Source: Mortierella sp. BCC40632 (Eukaryota > Mortierellomycota > Mortierellomycetes > Mortierellales > Mortierellaceae). From it: DNA of 64,000 bases. The notes below the pieces were generated by a model. That model was given only the letters and a program-made list of their open reading frames with translations, was not told where the DNA came from and searched no databases. Shown here one piece after another: positions 22,342-33,429 of the stretch. The position numbers were made by a program, and so were the translations under genes. Position 1 is the stretch's first letter, and every line of letters starts with the position of its first letter. Location: assembly GCA_011634665.1 (NCBI GenBank), contig WAEK01000014.1:1279501-1343500 (forward strand), written 5' to 3'.

Positions 22342-23311
22342 TGGACAAAGGATGGGATGCAAGCACAGCATCTATCATAGTCGATAGCCCAGAAGTACAA
22401 CGCAGACAAAAAGCGTATTCCAGCATACAGGACAGGTACATAACTTGGGCTACAGCACGCAACGTAGACGCAATGGTACCTCAACCAGTCCAACTCCTCA
22501 ACTGGTTAGCCTCAGGTGTATCCATTAATGGATGGGCAGCCAACACAGTTGACACTTACAAATCAGCCATCATTCAGATGTACGACGACAAGTCTCTCTT
22601 CAACGGTGAAGACTACCAACAGTTCTTTTCGCTCTCTTCGCAGACGAGAGATCAAGCACACAAAGGAGTTAAGCATCGATATCAGTCCAATCGTGGAACA
22701 CTTCCGACAGCAGGGGCAGAACTCGTCCCTCACTGATCTTTTCCTCACCCAAAAGCTTTGTTGGCTCCTTGGTACCTGCGGTTTCTTCCGACCCAGCGAT
22801 ATAATGTGCATTGATCTCTCCAATGACAGGTTTCATATAGACCAGTTCGCTGTGGTATTACCAATCCTCTTACCAAAGGAAACTAGGAGGGGTAGTCGTA
22901 TCTGCAAATACACCACCGTCAAATGCCATGATGACCCTTTGTTGTGCCCTATCAAGACGCTTGCCGAGTACCTATCGCGTATTCAAGGCCATGAGGTAGA
23001 TGTCCCTCACCCGAAGGACCCCTCATTATCGTATCGCCCATTGATCCGAGATGTCAGAGACCTAGACAAACCAGTCGGTTCTGAACGCATCAGCAACCAC
23101 ATCGCTTCGATTACACGCAAGCTAAATCTTCCCAAGAATGCCAAGCTCCCTAAAGCAAGAGCAATTGGTTCCACGGCTGCAATCAGACAGGGGTGCTAGA
23201 GTGGACGACGTTGTCGTACACGGGAATTGGTCGTCCTCTGTACTTTTCGACAAGTTCTATCGGTTGAACACAGCTACTTCAACCAATTTCACGTCGATGA
23301 TTTTGCCATAA
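22311..23311 (+). pseudogene. DIRS A tyrosine recombinase, frameshifted
   Basis: Opens at ATG 22311, overlapping the RNase H frame (which stops at 22341). An N-terminal SAM-like helical region (RQKAYSSIQDRYITWA) is followed by the catalytic domain: LLGTCGFFRPSDI with the first catalytic Arg, GSTAAIRQG with the second Arg, HGNW, and FDKFYRL with the tyrosine nucleophile (near 23256). Two frame changes occur, near 22625 (shared with copy B) and at the G-run 23190-23193. The enzyme would integrate a circular DNA intermediate. Confidence 0.85.
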
Positions 23312-23326
23312 ATTCCGCTCTGGATC

Positions 23327-23420
23327 CACATATATGGTCCTGGCCCCAAATGGATAATGGCTAGCAAAGTCGAATATCATGAAGACTTTAGCCTATTATC
23401 CGAGGGGCCAGGACCATATA
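23327..23420. repeat. DIRS A internal complementary region
   Basis: Left part (CACATATATGGTCCTGGCCC onward) is the reverse complement of the element's left outer end. Right part (GGCTAGCAAAG through ATATA) is the reverse complement of the right outer end. The two meet at GGATAATGGCTAGC, which equals the head-to-tail joint of a circularised element. This is the diagnostic DIRS-1-type internal region thought to guide circle formation. Confidence 0.8.
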
Positions 23421-23486
23421 GCTCCCCCACCCTCGTTATTTTCCTCCCTTAGTTTTCTTTTAGTTTTTTTCCTGTCTCTCCCATCG

Positions 23487-23613
23487 AAGATGTAGTACTC
23501 TGTAGTGTGGAGAGCTGAATTTATTTAGCGGGTATTTTTTTTTTTCTGGATTTTCGAGTAAAGAAGGTTACACATATATGGTCCTGGCCCCTCGGATAAT
23601 AGGCTAAAGTCTT
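23487..23613 (+). repeat. DIRS A right inverted terminal repeat, proximal part
   Basis: Reverse complement of the left terminal repeat, then CTCGGATAATAGGCTAAAGTCTT, at which point the SINE pile begins. The terminal bases resume at 33559 (CATGATATTCGACTTTGC) and end at about 33583. Confidence 0.85.
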
Positions 23614-23927
23614 GGGCGGGCGAGCCCTCAGCTTAGCTGTAAAGCTTCCACCTCTCAATCTAGAGGTCCTCGGTTCATGCCCGAGGTAGCACATGTGTTT
23701 TTTTCGTGCATGATGACCCCTTTATGGGCCGTGGGCGGGAGAGTGGGCCTCCCCCTACAATCGAGACTTAGTGTTTCGGACTGTGTCCGATGTGTAGGTT
23801 TAACCCACAATAACAGTGGCAGACCGGCAGGCACAAACTAGTCTCTAGATAGTGTTTGTTTGGCTAGGTCGTGGACTATTGGCCGAGGTCTCATTGTATA
23901 AAGCAAATAAAAAAAAAAAAAAAAAAA
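23614..23927 (+). mobile_element. SINE copy 1 of the pile
   Basis: A tRNA-like head carries a B-box-like GGTTCATGCCC in a perfectly paired T-arm (CTCGG/CCGAG) and an A-box-like AGCTTAGCTG, followed by a ~130-bp body, a ~100-bp tail matching the 3' end of the LINE at 33430-33530, and A-rich DNA. The head allows internal RNA polymerase III initiation. It is preceded by ATAGGCTAAAGTCTT (23599-23613). This copy has one extra-long T-run (TTTTTTT near 23698). Confidence 0.9.
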
Positions 23928-23932
23928 GTCTT

Positions 23933-24247
23933 GGCGGGCGAGCCCTCAGCTTAGCTGTAAAGCTTCCACCTCTCAATCTAGAGGTCCTCGGTTCATGCCC
24001 GAGGTAGCACATGTGTTTTTCGTGCATGATGACCCCTTTATGGGCCGTGGGCGGGAGAGTGGGCCTCCCCCTACAATCGAGACTTAGTGTTTCGGACTGT
24101 GTCCGATGTGTAGGTTTAACCCACAATAACAGTGGCAGACCGGCAGGCACAAACTAGTCTCTAGATAGTGTTTGTTTGGCTAGGTCGTGGACTATTGGCC
24201 GAGGTCTCATTGTATAAAGCAAATAAAAAAAAAAAAAAAAAAAAAAA
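23933..24247 (+). mobile_element. SINE copy 2 of the pile
   Basis: Full-length copy. It is preceded by only GTCTT after the poly(A) of copy 1 (23928-23932), consistent with a shorter target duplication beginning within the AAAGTCTT part of the site. Confidence 0.9.
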
Positions 24248-24262
24248 ATAGGCTAAAGTCTT

Positions 24263-24580
24263 GGGCGGGCGAGCCCCTCAGCTTAGCTGTAAAGCTTCCA
24301 CCTCTCAATCTAGAGGTCCTCGGTTCATGCCCGAGGTAGCACATGTGTTTTTCGTGCATGATGACCCCTTTATGGGCCGTGGGCGGGAGAGTGGGCCTCC
24401 CCCCCTACAATCGAGACTTAGTGTTTCGGACTGTGTCCGATGTAGGTTTAACCCACAATAACAGTGGCAGACCGGCAGGCACAAACTAGTCTCTAGATAG
24501 TGTTTGTTTGGCTAGGTCGTGGACTATTGGCCGAGGTCTCATTGTATAAAGCAAATAAAAAAAAAAAAAAAAAAAAAAAA
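24263..24580 (+). mobile_element. SINE copy 3 of the pile
   Basis: Full-length, preceded by the complete ATAGGCTAAAGTCTT (24248-24262). It differs from its neighbours by extra C residues and loss of GT near 24443. Confidence 0.9.
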
Positions 24581-24595
24581 ATAGGCTAAAGTCTT

Positions 24596-24905
24596 GGCGG
24601 GCGAGCCCTCAGCTTAGCTGTAAAGCTTCCACCTCTCAATCTAGAGGTCCTCGGTTCATGCCCGAGGTAGCACATGTGTTTTTCGTGCATGATGACCCCT
24701 TTATGGGCCGTGGGCGGGAGAGTGGGCCTCACAATCGAGACTTAGTGTTTCGGACTGTGTCCGATGTGTAGGTTTAACCCACAATAACAGTGGCAGACCG
24801 GCAGGCACAAACTAGTCTCTAGATAGTGTTTGTTTGGCTAGGTCGTGGACTATTGGCCGAGGTCTCATTGTATAAAGCAAATAAAAAAAAAAAAAAAAAA
24901 AAAAA
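24596..24905 (+). mobile_element. SINE copy 4 of the pile
   Basis: Full-length, preceded by the complete site at 24581-24595. It lacks the C-run and following bases found in other copies near 24729. Confidence 0.9.
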
Positions 24906-24910
24906 GTCTT

Positions 24911-25228
24911 GGGCGGGCGAGCCCCTCAGCTTAGCTGTAAAGCTTCCACCTCTCAATCTAGAGGTCCTCGGTTCATGCCCGAGGTAGCACATGTGTTTTT
25001 CGTGCATGATGACCCCTTTATGGGCCGTGGGCGGGAGAGTGGGCCTCCCCCTACAATCGAGACTTAGTGTTTCGGACTGTGTCCGATGTGTAGGTTTAAC
25101 CCACAATAACAGTGGCAGACCGGCAGGCACAAACTAGTCTCTAGATAGTGTTTGTTTGGCTAGGTCGTGGACTATTGGCCGAGGTCTCATTGTAAATAAA
25201 AATAAAAAAAAAAAAAAAAAAAAAAAAA
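24911..25228 (+). mobile_element. SINE copy 5 of the pile
   Basis: Full-length, preceded by GTCTT only (24906-24910). Its tail reads TGTAAATAAAAATAAAA, without the TATAAAGC seen in the others. It is followed by a complete site copy (25229-25243) and then the LINE. Confidence 0.9.
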
Positions 25229-25372
25229 ATAGGCTAAAGTCTTGAGCTCCTTTCCCTCATACCACTCGTGTCACAAAGAGTGGGAAAATATTCAATACGG
25301 AAAATAGTACTCTGTCCAAAAAACAGCGCCTTTGGGTACTCATCGAAAACTCGGGTGACAGCTTTCTTCGTT

Positions 25373-27121
25373 ATGGGCCCCGGATCGAAACGGAAGGGGG
25401 TGCCATCTTCCTCTCCACCAATACCGTCGGGAGGAGGAAACAAAGTAACAAAAACCACCAATGTCGGAGTACGTACCAGAAGTGGTGCGGGAAGTGGACC
25501 TCAATCGAATGCACTCAACCTTTCTCAATCTCTACGACATTCCTCTGACGTTCTCAATGCTTCAGAGGAGGAAGACAACATGGATCTAGATGGTGACGAA
25601 GACACCTCTGTGACAAGGGAATCGTCTCAAAAGAACACAACATTTTCAGAGGAAAATATTTTTGCAGGATCATCTCAGGTGGAGGGCGTATCTGGTGAAG
25701 AGTTTGAGGATATGTCGTCTGAGATTTCCATCGAGGAGCTGCCAGATCCACAAGAACATTGGACCACTGTCACTACTAGGAAGAGAGGCTTCATGATGCG
25801 CATTCCTGCCAAACACCTTTATGGTGATACAGACAGAGAAAGACTGACATCGTTGACTAAAGACTTAAGGCAACAAGTTGATCTGATTCAGAACCCACGA
25901 ATGAAGATAGTCGAAGGAATATCTTATGCCTATTTCATGGTTCGACACCAAGGCAATGTCGACACCCTTGCGCAATCACCTTTTGCCAGCTCAAAAGGCA
26001 CCATTGAGACGCCGCTCCACGTCTGCTTCGAGTCTGTCTCTGAAAAGGATCTGATGGACATCGCCAAGAGAACTGTTCATATTGCGAAACTGCCCACAAA
26101 GATGCACAAAGACCAGATCAAGGGAGCACTCTCCATCTTTGGCAAAATCGAGAGTATCACTGACAATGTTGATCGTCGCGGAAAGTCAAGATACTTTATT
26201 GTCACTTTTCAATCAGAACAAAGCATTGGGAACCTCCAGGAGTCCAATGGTACTATGGTCATGGTGGGCAATCACATGGGCCGAATCAGCGAAATAGGGG
26301 GTAGCCGAGTAGACTGGAACAAGGAATGTACGGTCACACTGACACACTTGCCCAGAGGATGCACTCAAGCCGACCTTGCATTCTTAGTGGTCCAACACGG
26401 AGCGACATATGTTCACGTTCCTTGGAAACTTGGAGAAAGGGATAGACACCGACACGCACACGTGTATTTCCAAAATGAAGAGGATATGAAATATGTCACA
26501 TCATTGAGATTCAAGATTAGACAACAGGAAACGGCATGGACTGATAACGCCCAGACGTGCTGTTATTATTGTGGGGCTACCGGACACAAGAAGGCAGAGT
26601 GTTCGCAACGTCTCACTGAGAGAAACCATGCTGAAATGAGGGCATATGCAGTCAACGGTTTCCGTCAGGCTTCACGGCCATCATTACCAACAAGACGTGT
26701 TGTAAAAGATGTGTCTTACAGCGCTGCTGTCACGAAACAACAAGACTTTCCCCCGTTACCGGCTACCCCAAAGACAAGGCAGCACTCAACAACAACGGGT
26801 GTCAAAGCAACTCACTCGCCCCCACAATCTGAAACGCCTAAAAACGGGCATACAGTTAACCAACTGGCGGCAGACGTGGAACGATTGAAGAGTGCAATGA
26901 AAGAACATGCTCTACAGAACCAGATTATACACACTAAGCTAGAGGAGCTCACTTCTACTACCCAAACCATCCTACAAGCTCTAACACAGCTACTGGAAAA
27001 TTCAACTTCAACAGTGTTGTCAAAAGCTGTTAATCAGGTGAATTCGATTCATGCTCACCAAGGAACGAACACATCTATACAGCAGAAGGAACCCCTTATT
27101 CAGCGTCGCCAACATGAATAA
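25373..27121 (+). CDS. LINE ORF1: RNA-binding protein with CCHC knuckle
   Basis: An intact 582-residue frame from ATG 25373. The frame is open 105 bp further upstream but without an ATG. The N-terminus is acidic and Ser-rich. The first RRM-like fold spans about residues 225-305 (RTVHIAKLPTKMHKDQI then RYFIVTF). The second follows (VTLTHLPRGCTQ, then HAHVYFQ) to about residue 390. A CCHC knuckle CYYCGATGHKKAEC lies at about 26569-26610. A coiled-coil region (QLAADVERLKSAM to QLLE) closes the protein. ORF1 proteins coat the LINE RNA. Intactness contrasts with the broken ORF2. Confidence 0.8.
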   Translation: MGPGSKRKGVPSSSPPIPSGGGNKVTKTTNVGVRTRSGAGSGPQSNALNLSQSLRHSSDVLNASEEEDNMDLDGDEDTSVTRESSQKNTTFSEENIFAGSSQVEGVSGEEFEDMSSEISIEELPDPQEHWTTVTTRKRGFMMRIPAKHLYGDTDRERLTSLTKDLRQQVDLIQNPRMKIVEGISYAYFMVRHQGNVDTLAQSPFASSKGTIETPLHVCFESVSEKDLMDIAKRTVHIAKLPTKMHKDQIKGALSIFGKIESITDNVDRRGKSRYFIVTFQSEQSIGNLQESNGTMVMVGNHMGRISEIGGSRVDWNKECTVTLTHLPRGCTQADLAFLVVQHGATYVHVPWKLGERDRHRHAHVYFQNEEDMKYVTSLRFKIRQQETAWTDNAQTCCYYCGATGHKKAECSQRLTERNHAEMRAYAVNGFRQASRPSLPTRRVVKDVSYSAAVTKQQDFPPLPATPKTRQHSTTTGVKATHSPPQSETPKNGHTVNQLAADVERLKSAMKEHALQNQIIHTKLEELTSTTQTILQALTQLLENSTSTVLSKAVNQVNSIHAHQGTNTSIQQKEPLIQRRQHE

Positions 27122-27329
27122 CGAACAAGAAACCACTAGCAACTGTCTCTTAGATTGGGATAACGATAGTTACGAGACAATGGATTTCAATATCCTACCA
27201 ACATGGGACAACGAAATGGAGGGTGATGAAGTAATGGATGAAGTGAGAAGGGAGATGGAGTCAACTACGATCTCGGAACCTGCCTACCTGCAATATGTTA
27301 GTTCGCTGGAACAAATGATGAAAACCTAG
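27114..27329 (+). CDS. Short acidic ORF overlapping the end of ORF1
   Basis: A 71-residue frame whose ATG overlaps the ORF1 stop in ATGAATAA (27114-27121), a classic stop-restart arrangement. The product is strongly acidic (NEMEGDEVMDEVRREMES) with no recognised domain. The endonuclease frame opens just after, at 27322, and lacks an upstream in-frame ATG. The short ORF could therefore be an independent peptide, or the N-terminus of ORF2 displaced by one base. Confidence 0.45.
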   Translation: MNNEQETTSNCLLDWDNDSYETMDFNILPTWDNEMEGDEVMDEVRREMESTTISEPAYLQYVSSLEQMMKT

Positions 27330-30300
27330 GAGAAAGAAGGCAGACAACGATGTAGCGAGGAGCGTGCTCACTGTAGCTACTCTCAACATCAAGGGAGGCA
27401 ACAATAATCATACTATTGAGGCCATAACTTCATGGATGACAAGTTTGAATGTCAATGTGGTAGCTTTACAGGAAACAAACTTGGATTCAAGGAAAGCAAA
27501 GTTCAAAATCCCAGTAACTGAGAATTATCATGGTTACTGGCCTCAAAAGCTACCACAAAAGAGAGGAGAAGGAGTAGGCTTCTTAGTCACAACATTCTGG
27601 CACAGACATGTCATAAGACGATACGAGGACGAGGATAAACGAGGAATGGCAATGGACTTTTTGCGTTTCGAACTGGACACACAATCCGAGTCATTAACGT
27701 TTACTGGCCTCCAAGCATGGCAACTGAAGCCACGAGGGCTATTGGGGTGAGACTGGAGAAATGGGTCGAGGGGTTGATGGATGATGCAGAGGACAAAGGA
27801 TACGAATATATTCTACTCGGAGACTTCAATGCCGTGATGAATCCGTGGATTGATCGTAGTACGGGAGAAGGGCGGTCTACTGCAGTGTAGCATTTACGAT
27901 CCCTAGTCTTCCAGGCTAGGGATATAAAAGTAGCCTTCCCCTCCCCCCTGTAATAAAGTCAGCTTTCTTTCCTCTGTCCCTCAAGTCCATTTGCTTTAGC
28001 AACTGTCCCTGTCGCGCTGTCCCCAAGGTATTGACCGAGCCCAAGACCTCGATCAAGATCATGATCTATTATCTTTTCACTCTCCCATACTAAATCAGTC
28101 CTCATCTCCAGCTACCCTGAACAGATCTGCAGTATTGACTCCTCGATTCCTTTTGAAAGAAAAGGCAGGACTCAAGAGCCATTTCCCATTAACGGTGCTA
28201 TCCCAGCTGTAAGTATGAGACTCGGTGAAAGTAAAAAGATCGGACGAAGACTGCTCCCTGAATGGCTCTCCTTCGGTGGCCATTCTTGCAAGATTCCTTT
28301 GATCAACATGCGAGGACTTTACGGACCCATCCCAGTTTGATCCGCATTGGATTCATGCCTCAAGATCCCGTTTATTGATAGCTATCTCCGTCCTCCCTTT
28401 ATGCATTCATAGAATAGTTAGAGTCGAAGGCGATCCCTCATAGTTGTCGCTGTCTCCCAGTCCCTACTGTAGTCTTCCGTACCTGTCCTTTGTAAGTCTT
28501 CAGTACATCTTCACTTGGTCCGTATTTCTATGATAGAAAAGAAGAGTAGTTATTGATTAGAAGCATCTGTCCTTAGACTCTACGCGGCACTACCCCCCCG
28601 GAAAGCTCACTTTTACAAAAATGCAAAGAAAAGAATCTCTATGATACTTTCCGAGCTACATTTCCGTCGGCAGCAGGATACACCTTTGCAAATGCAGGGA
28701 GATCTAGTCGAATCGACTACATCTTTTTATCGACTACTCTAGTGCATAGATGTACTCAAGTGTCACTTAGTGATGAACGAGATAAGCAAGAACTTAAGGC
28801 TATCGGGACAGACCATCAACTACTTTGTTGTACCCTCAATGTAGCCTCATGGTTACAAGTCGGTATTGCAAAGGAAATCTCAGAAGCAAAACGGATGGCG
28901 TGTTCGAGAGTCTTTGACTACAAGCGCCTGAGTAGCGAAACATGGGAGTCATTTACCCAGGAGTCGGAGGAAAGATTTGTGGCTTCGTCAGTTATCAATA
29001 CTTTGGCGAATGGTACACTGGTGGATCAAGATATCGATATTGACTATGTATGGGACAGCTTTGCGATGACTATGTTGGAGTCAGCACGCAATATCATACC
29101 TATGCGAGTCCGTGGGTCAGGACCATCCATTCCGAAAGTGGAAATCATGGAGGCAAAAGCAATTCGCGATCTTGGCCAGTTAAGGTACATTGTGTCCCAG
29201 TTTTTGGAGGACCATGAAGGCATTGATAAAGTGCGACAGGTATACGATCGCTGGCACAGGAGATGGTATGATCGACTTCCATATATTACTAATCCCCCGT
29301 CACAGACAGAGGAGAAGGAGGAATGGGAACAATGGAAAAGAAACATCACAGATATATGGAGAGACCTTCAGAAACATCGACGACGTAACAAGAAACAACA
29401 ACTGACAAATATTATTAGACAGCGTATTGATGAAAGATGTGAGCGATGGGCGAAGGACCCATCAGTGACGCTAAAAACAATATTGGACATTCAACGTTCT
29501 TTCGTTGTCATTGACAGGGTTATCCAAGAAGACAATGGTCGCAACGTGCTGATTGAGAGACCAGATGATGTTAAAGGCGCTGTGGTCCAATTTTTCACAA
29601 AATGGCATAGGGAGAGGCATACGAAGGTTATACCCAGAGGGTCTTTCTGGGAAAGACAGTATCAGCCTATTGAGAATATCCAAGAGTCGTGGTACGATGG
29701 ACTTATGGACCCGCCTTCAGAGGAAGAGGTACAGGAAGCGGTTGCAAGGTCACCTCTTAACAAAGCTACAGGGGTCTCTCAAATCAGCAATGAAATGTTC
29801 AAACACATGGGTCCCACGGGTAGATATGTTTTCCGACTATTGATAGCGCAATGTTTATCCCAACGGAAACTCCCAGTGCAGTGGAAGACAGGCCTGATTT
29901 ATTGCATTCCAAAGACAGAGGTCTGGTCTGGGAGCCTGGATGATGTTCGACCTATTACTCTGTTGGAGCACGGACGCAAGATCATGTTTTCCATCCTCAC
30001 AAAAAGGCTTACAAAAGTTTTGAGCGAACATCACATATTGCAGGGCAACAATTTCTCGGTGCTCAAAGGTACCTCGACCAAGGATGTATTATACTCACTA
30101 CAGGCGATGATGGAGGATGCAAGGGAAAACAAAAAACAACTTTGGATCACCTTCCAAGATATGAAGCGCTGTTTCGACTCGGTCTCATGCAAACCCAACG
30201 GAATGTTGGAAATGGCTTTTCGCCGCATTAAGATTCCTGAGTCTTTCATTGCTCTATGTGCCGATATTGCCAATACAAAACAAAACAGGATCATCACCGC

Positions 30301-33251
30301 ATTTGGGGTGACGGACTCATATCAGCCTGCTTGTGGGATTGATCAAGGAGGTGTAGAGTCCCCATTGTTCTGGAGGATTGCATATGATGTGCTTCTTTGT
30401 GCTGTTCAAGAAAGCAACTTTGGTTATATTCTAAACCGGCGGGATATACCAGAGCGATTTCAAGATTCCTGGCAGACTCGTGGGAACAGAGATATCAAGG
30501 TCCCAACACTCGCGTTCGCTGACGACACTACGTGGTTAGCTGATACTAAAACGGGAATGCAAGGAATATTGGATATTGCGACATCCTTCTTTGAGGTTCA
30601 TGAAATTGAAATCAATGTCAAGAAGACAGTTGTTCTTTCATTACACAGCGCTGAACCAAATGCACCAATCTATTTCGGTAGACCCAGGACTGTCATTCAA
30701 CCACTTTCAAATCAAGAAAGCACTCGAGTTTTGGGAGTTTGGGTTGCGCGGACCAAATCTATCGAAGACAAAGGAACGATGGACATCGTAAATAAGGAAC
30801 TGTCGTTGGTTCTCGACACAATTCGAAACAAAAAGATAACTGACAAGCAGGCAGTGTACATAATCAACAATGTACTTCTACCTAGGATTGTGTATCGCTG
30901 CACACTTACGGTGTTATCAGCCAATCAACTCTCAAGTATCACAGCCCGGTATATGGCTGTTTGTCGGAACAAATGTCAACAGTCTAGAGAACTTCCAAGT
31001 GCAATCATGCATCACCCAAGGTGGTATGGGATCAGGCGTATAGAGGATTTGCAGGCGGAGGAGCAGCTTAGTTCTTTCTGGATCCGCATCAATGACATTG
31101 GCCTGGCAGGACAGTTATCGCGAGCAAGGCTAATGGCATTACAGTATCGACAAAGGTTGCAATTTTGCCCTCTGAACCAGCCGGGCATAATAATGACAGC
31201 TGAACCGAATAACATGATACAGTCTTTTTGAAAATTATGCATGAGAGAGAGATCTCCATGGCATTCACTGGTAACGGTGCACAAGACACAGTGGAGGCGA
31301 CCCCAATACTTCCACCAGTGGATCATATCGATATCTTCCCCTAGTACACAGCGATTTTATCATCTTGTGGCCTTGGAGGAGAAGGCGATGCAGTTATTTC
31401 AGGCACCGATGGAGGAACACTCACAAGAACAACACGCCAACAACTGTATTATATACGGGCCAGAGCTACCTATTTCGGCTAGCTTGTCCATTCAACATGC
31501 TTTATCGGAATTCGGAAAATACCAAGAGGCGTTGCTGAGGACTAAATTGTGGACTATCGATCAAGTTCTCTCTGAAGACCAGGGAAAGCTACTTGAGTGG
31601 ATTCCCCTCCGACGCAAGTTGGATATAGGGGGGTAATGTGGGTCGAAACTGGTATAAAATATACAGAGGGAACTTACTGACTCAACAGAGGAGGGTACAT
31701 TCGTACCAGATCAATATCAACAAGCTTGACGACAAAGCAAGAGGTGTTTTAGTGAATCCAGTTTCCGCATCACTACACTGCAAAGTGATGCAGTCTATTG
31801 ATGGAGTATGGATGCCGACCGAAATGGCAAATCTTGCCAGACGACTGAAGGAGGAACCACCAGTCGACACAAGATTGGAACTATACACAGACGGATCTTT
31901 AAAGGATAGAGGCTCCCATGGAGTGAAGATGGCTTTTGCGTGTATCCGTGCACCGGAGCGGCAGCGTCGAGCGATCTCGGGACGTGTGGATGGCTATGCA
32001 TCATCGACTAAAGCCGAGTTGTACGGACTCCTAGGTGCATTGGTCTCAGTGCCTCAAATGCAGGATATCACGGTGTACCTAGACAATAAGGGGGTCGTCG
32101 ATAAATTCCAAACGTTTGTGCAGGAAAGAGAGAGTCTCACGATACGACAGAAACTGAGATGTAACTTTTACAGAGAATGGGCAATAATCCATGCTGTAGT
32201 TAGAAGACGCACCGGACATACCATGGTGACATGGGTCAAGGGTCACTCAGGGATTCAAGGCAATGAAATTGCCGATCGGGTGGCAAGTGCAGCTCAGGAG
32301 AGAGATACACCATCTTTCCGACTAGATATGAGACAGCAAGTTGACATAATGTTCCAGGTTTACTTTGGGGAGAAGATCGTTGACAGTGAATTCCGGAAAA
32401 CACTTAGAATGCAGTCGTGTAGACGAGCACATTCTGCTTGGCTATCGTCGCATAGAGTTCAACGTGCAATTCGCCCCACACGTCTCGACATCGATTGGTT
32501 GGCAACACACGATCTTATTCATGACGGCATCCCAATGGCGACGTGGATGAGTTCGTTTAGGAACAGCCAGCGTCGAACGTTCAATATCAAACGGCTTCAT
32601 GACTCACTCCCAGTAATGTCGGTAATGTTCAACAGGTATCCATACACATATCCTGACGACAACTGCAGATTATGTCTCGATGATATTGAGGATAACGACC
32701 ATCTTTGGCGTTGCCCGGTAAACCGTAATGAAAGAAAGAAGATCTGGCAGGAAGTTCTAGCTTCGGTAAATACTGTCGGACTCTCGGTGACCAGGAAGTT
32801 TAATGACAAGTACCCGGAGCGAGAAACAGCTGTTTGGAAAGAGTTCACATCGTTGCGGACCACGATGATGGAGAAGCTAGTGGGACTAACGGAAACCCTC
32901 ACAGACGATGATGCACCAGACAGGGAACGTGGGTACAGGGTCAATAGAGATTGCTGGACTGTTGAAGACTTTTATCGTGGGATCATACCAAAGTGGTTGA
33001 CAGATGTGATACGTCAGGAAGCAGACGTTCCTCGGGAGGTGGCAAGGAAGGTAACACTTACTCTGTGCCAGAACATTGCGGATCGCGCATATGAACACAT
33101 TTGGGTCCCTCGCTGTAAAGAGGTCGCAAGATGGGAAAAGGAAAATAGAATCACTGCTGGTCAAAAGCGCAAGAGATTTAGACCAGAAGAAGCCGAAGAA
33201 AAGAGGAATGGTCAAGATGGTACAAAGGTGGCTTTAACACGGATGGTTTGA
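27322..33251 (+). pseudogene. LINE ORF2: endonuclease, reverse transcriptase, RNase H; disrupted
   Basis: The endonuclease starts VATLNIKGG (27370), with VVALQETNL and, after a frameshift near 27676, LLGDFNAV; it is split by an LTR at 27881-28589 and ends SRIDYIFLST and GTDHQLL. The RT (28742-31231) has RPITLLEHGRK, QDMKRCFDS, GIDQGGVESP and the catalytic FADDTTWLAD (30517-30546). Frame changes at about 31230 and 31636 precede the RNase H (YTDGS at about 31887, KAELYG, YLDNKG, KGHSGIQGNEIAD). A C-terminal zinc motif (CRLC..DHLWRC) lies near 32669-32716. The family normally encodes this as one ~1,300-1,900-residue polyprotein; the copy is inactive as read. Confidence 0.88.
27881..28589 (+). 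mobile_element. Solo LTR inside the LINE endonuclease
   Basis: A 709-bp insert beginning TGCAG and ending GGCA, flanked by CTAC on both sides (27877-27880 and 28590-28593). Deleting it with one CTAC restores the LINE frame across GRSTPPES. It contains a TATA box (ATATAAAAG near 27927) and AATAAA (about 27952), as expected of an LTR promoter and poly(A) signal. No coding sequence is present. The family is unknown and unrelated to the gypsy LTR at 53536. Confidence 0.75.
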
Positions 33252-33429
33252 TGGACCTCTGTGACTGTGGCGAACGACTTCAAGAGCACGTCCATGACCG
33301 CTGTCCAGGCACGGAAACGAAGCAGGAGGGAGATGCAGCTCTCCGGATGAGTCTCCTGGGGGAGACTACAGCCTCTTTCATGGAGAAGATGGGAGGGGTT
33401 GTCCGTTGGGGTTTCTAGAGGGAGAACGT

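Noticed and set aside
23397..23613. A separate MITE-like element with long inverted repeats (also 51196-51468)
   Set aside because: The inverted repeats are fully explained as the internal complementary region plus right terminal repeat of the DIRS element.
23614..23700. A functional tRNA gene in the SINE head
   Set aside because: The T-arm is well paired and A/B-box-like motifs exist, but the variable loop is too short, the anticodon loop is not seven bases and the acceptor stem does not close, so it is tRNA-derived and not a tRNA gene.
23614..25228. Apparent conserved ~90-100 residue proteins repeated on the minus strand (also at 19195 on the plus strand)
   Set aside because: They are the antisense reading of the SINE units; the repeated similarity reflects copies of one SINE, and the frames extend into poly-T tails as Phe runs.
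23599..25243. Regularly spaced repeats resembling a CRISPR array
   Set aside because: Units are ~310 bp with tRNA-like heads and poly(A) tails in a eukaryotic setting; this is a SINE pile.
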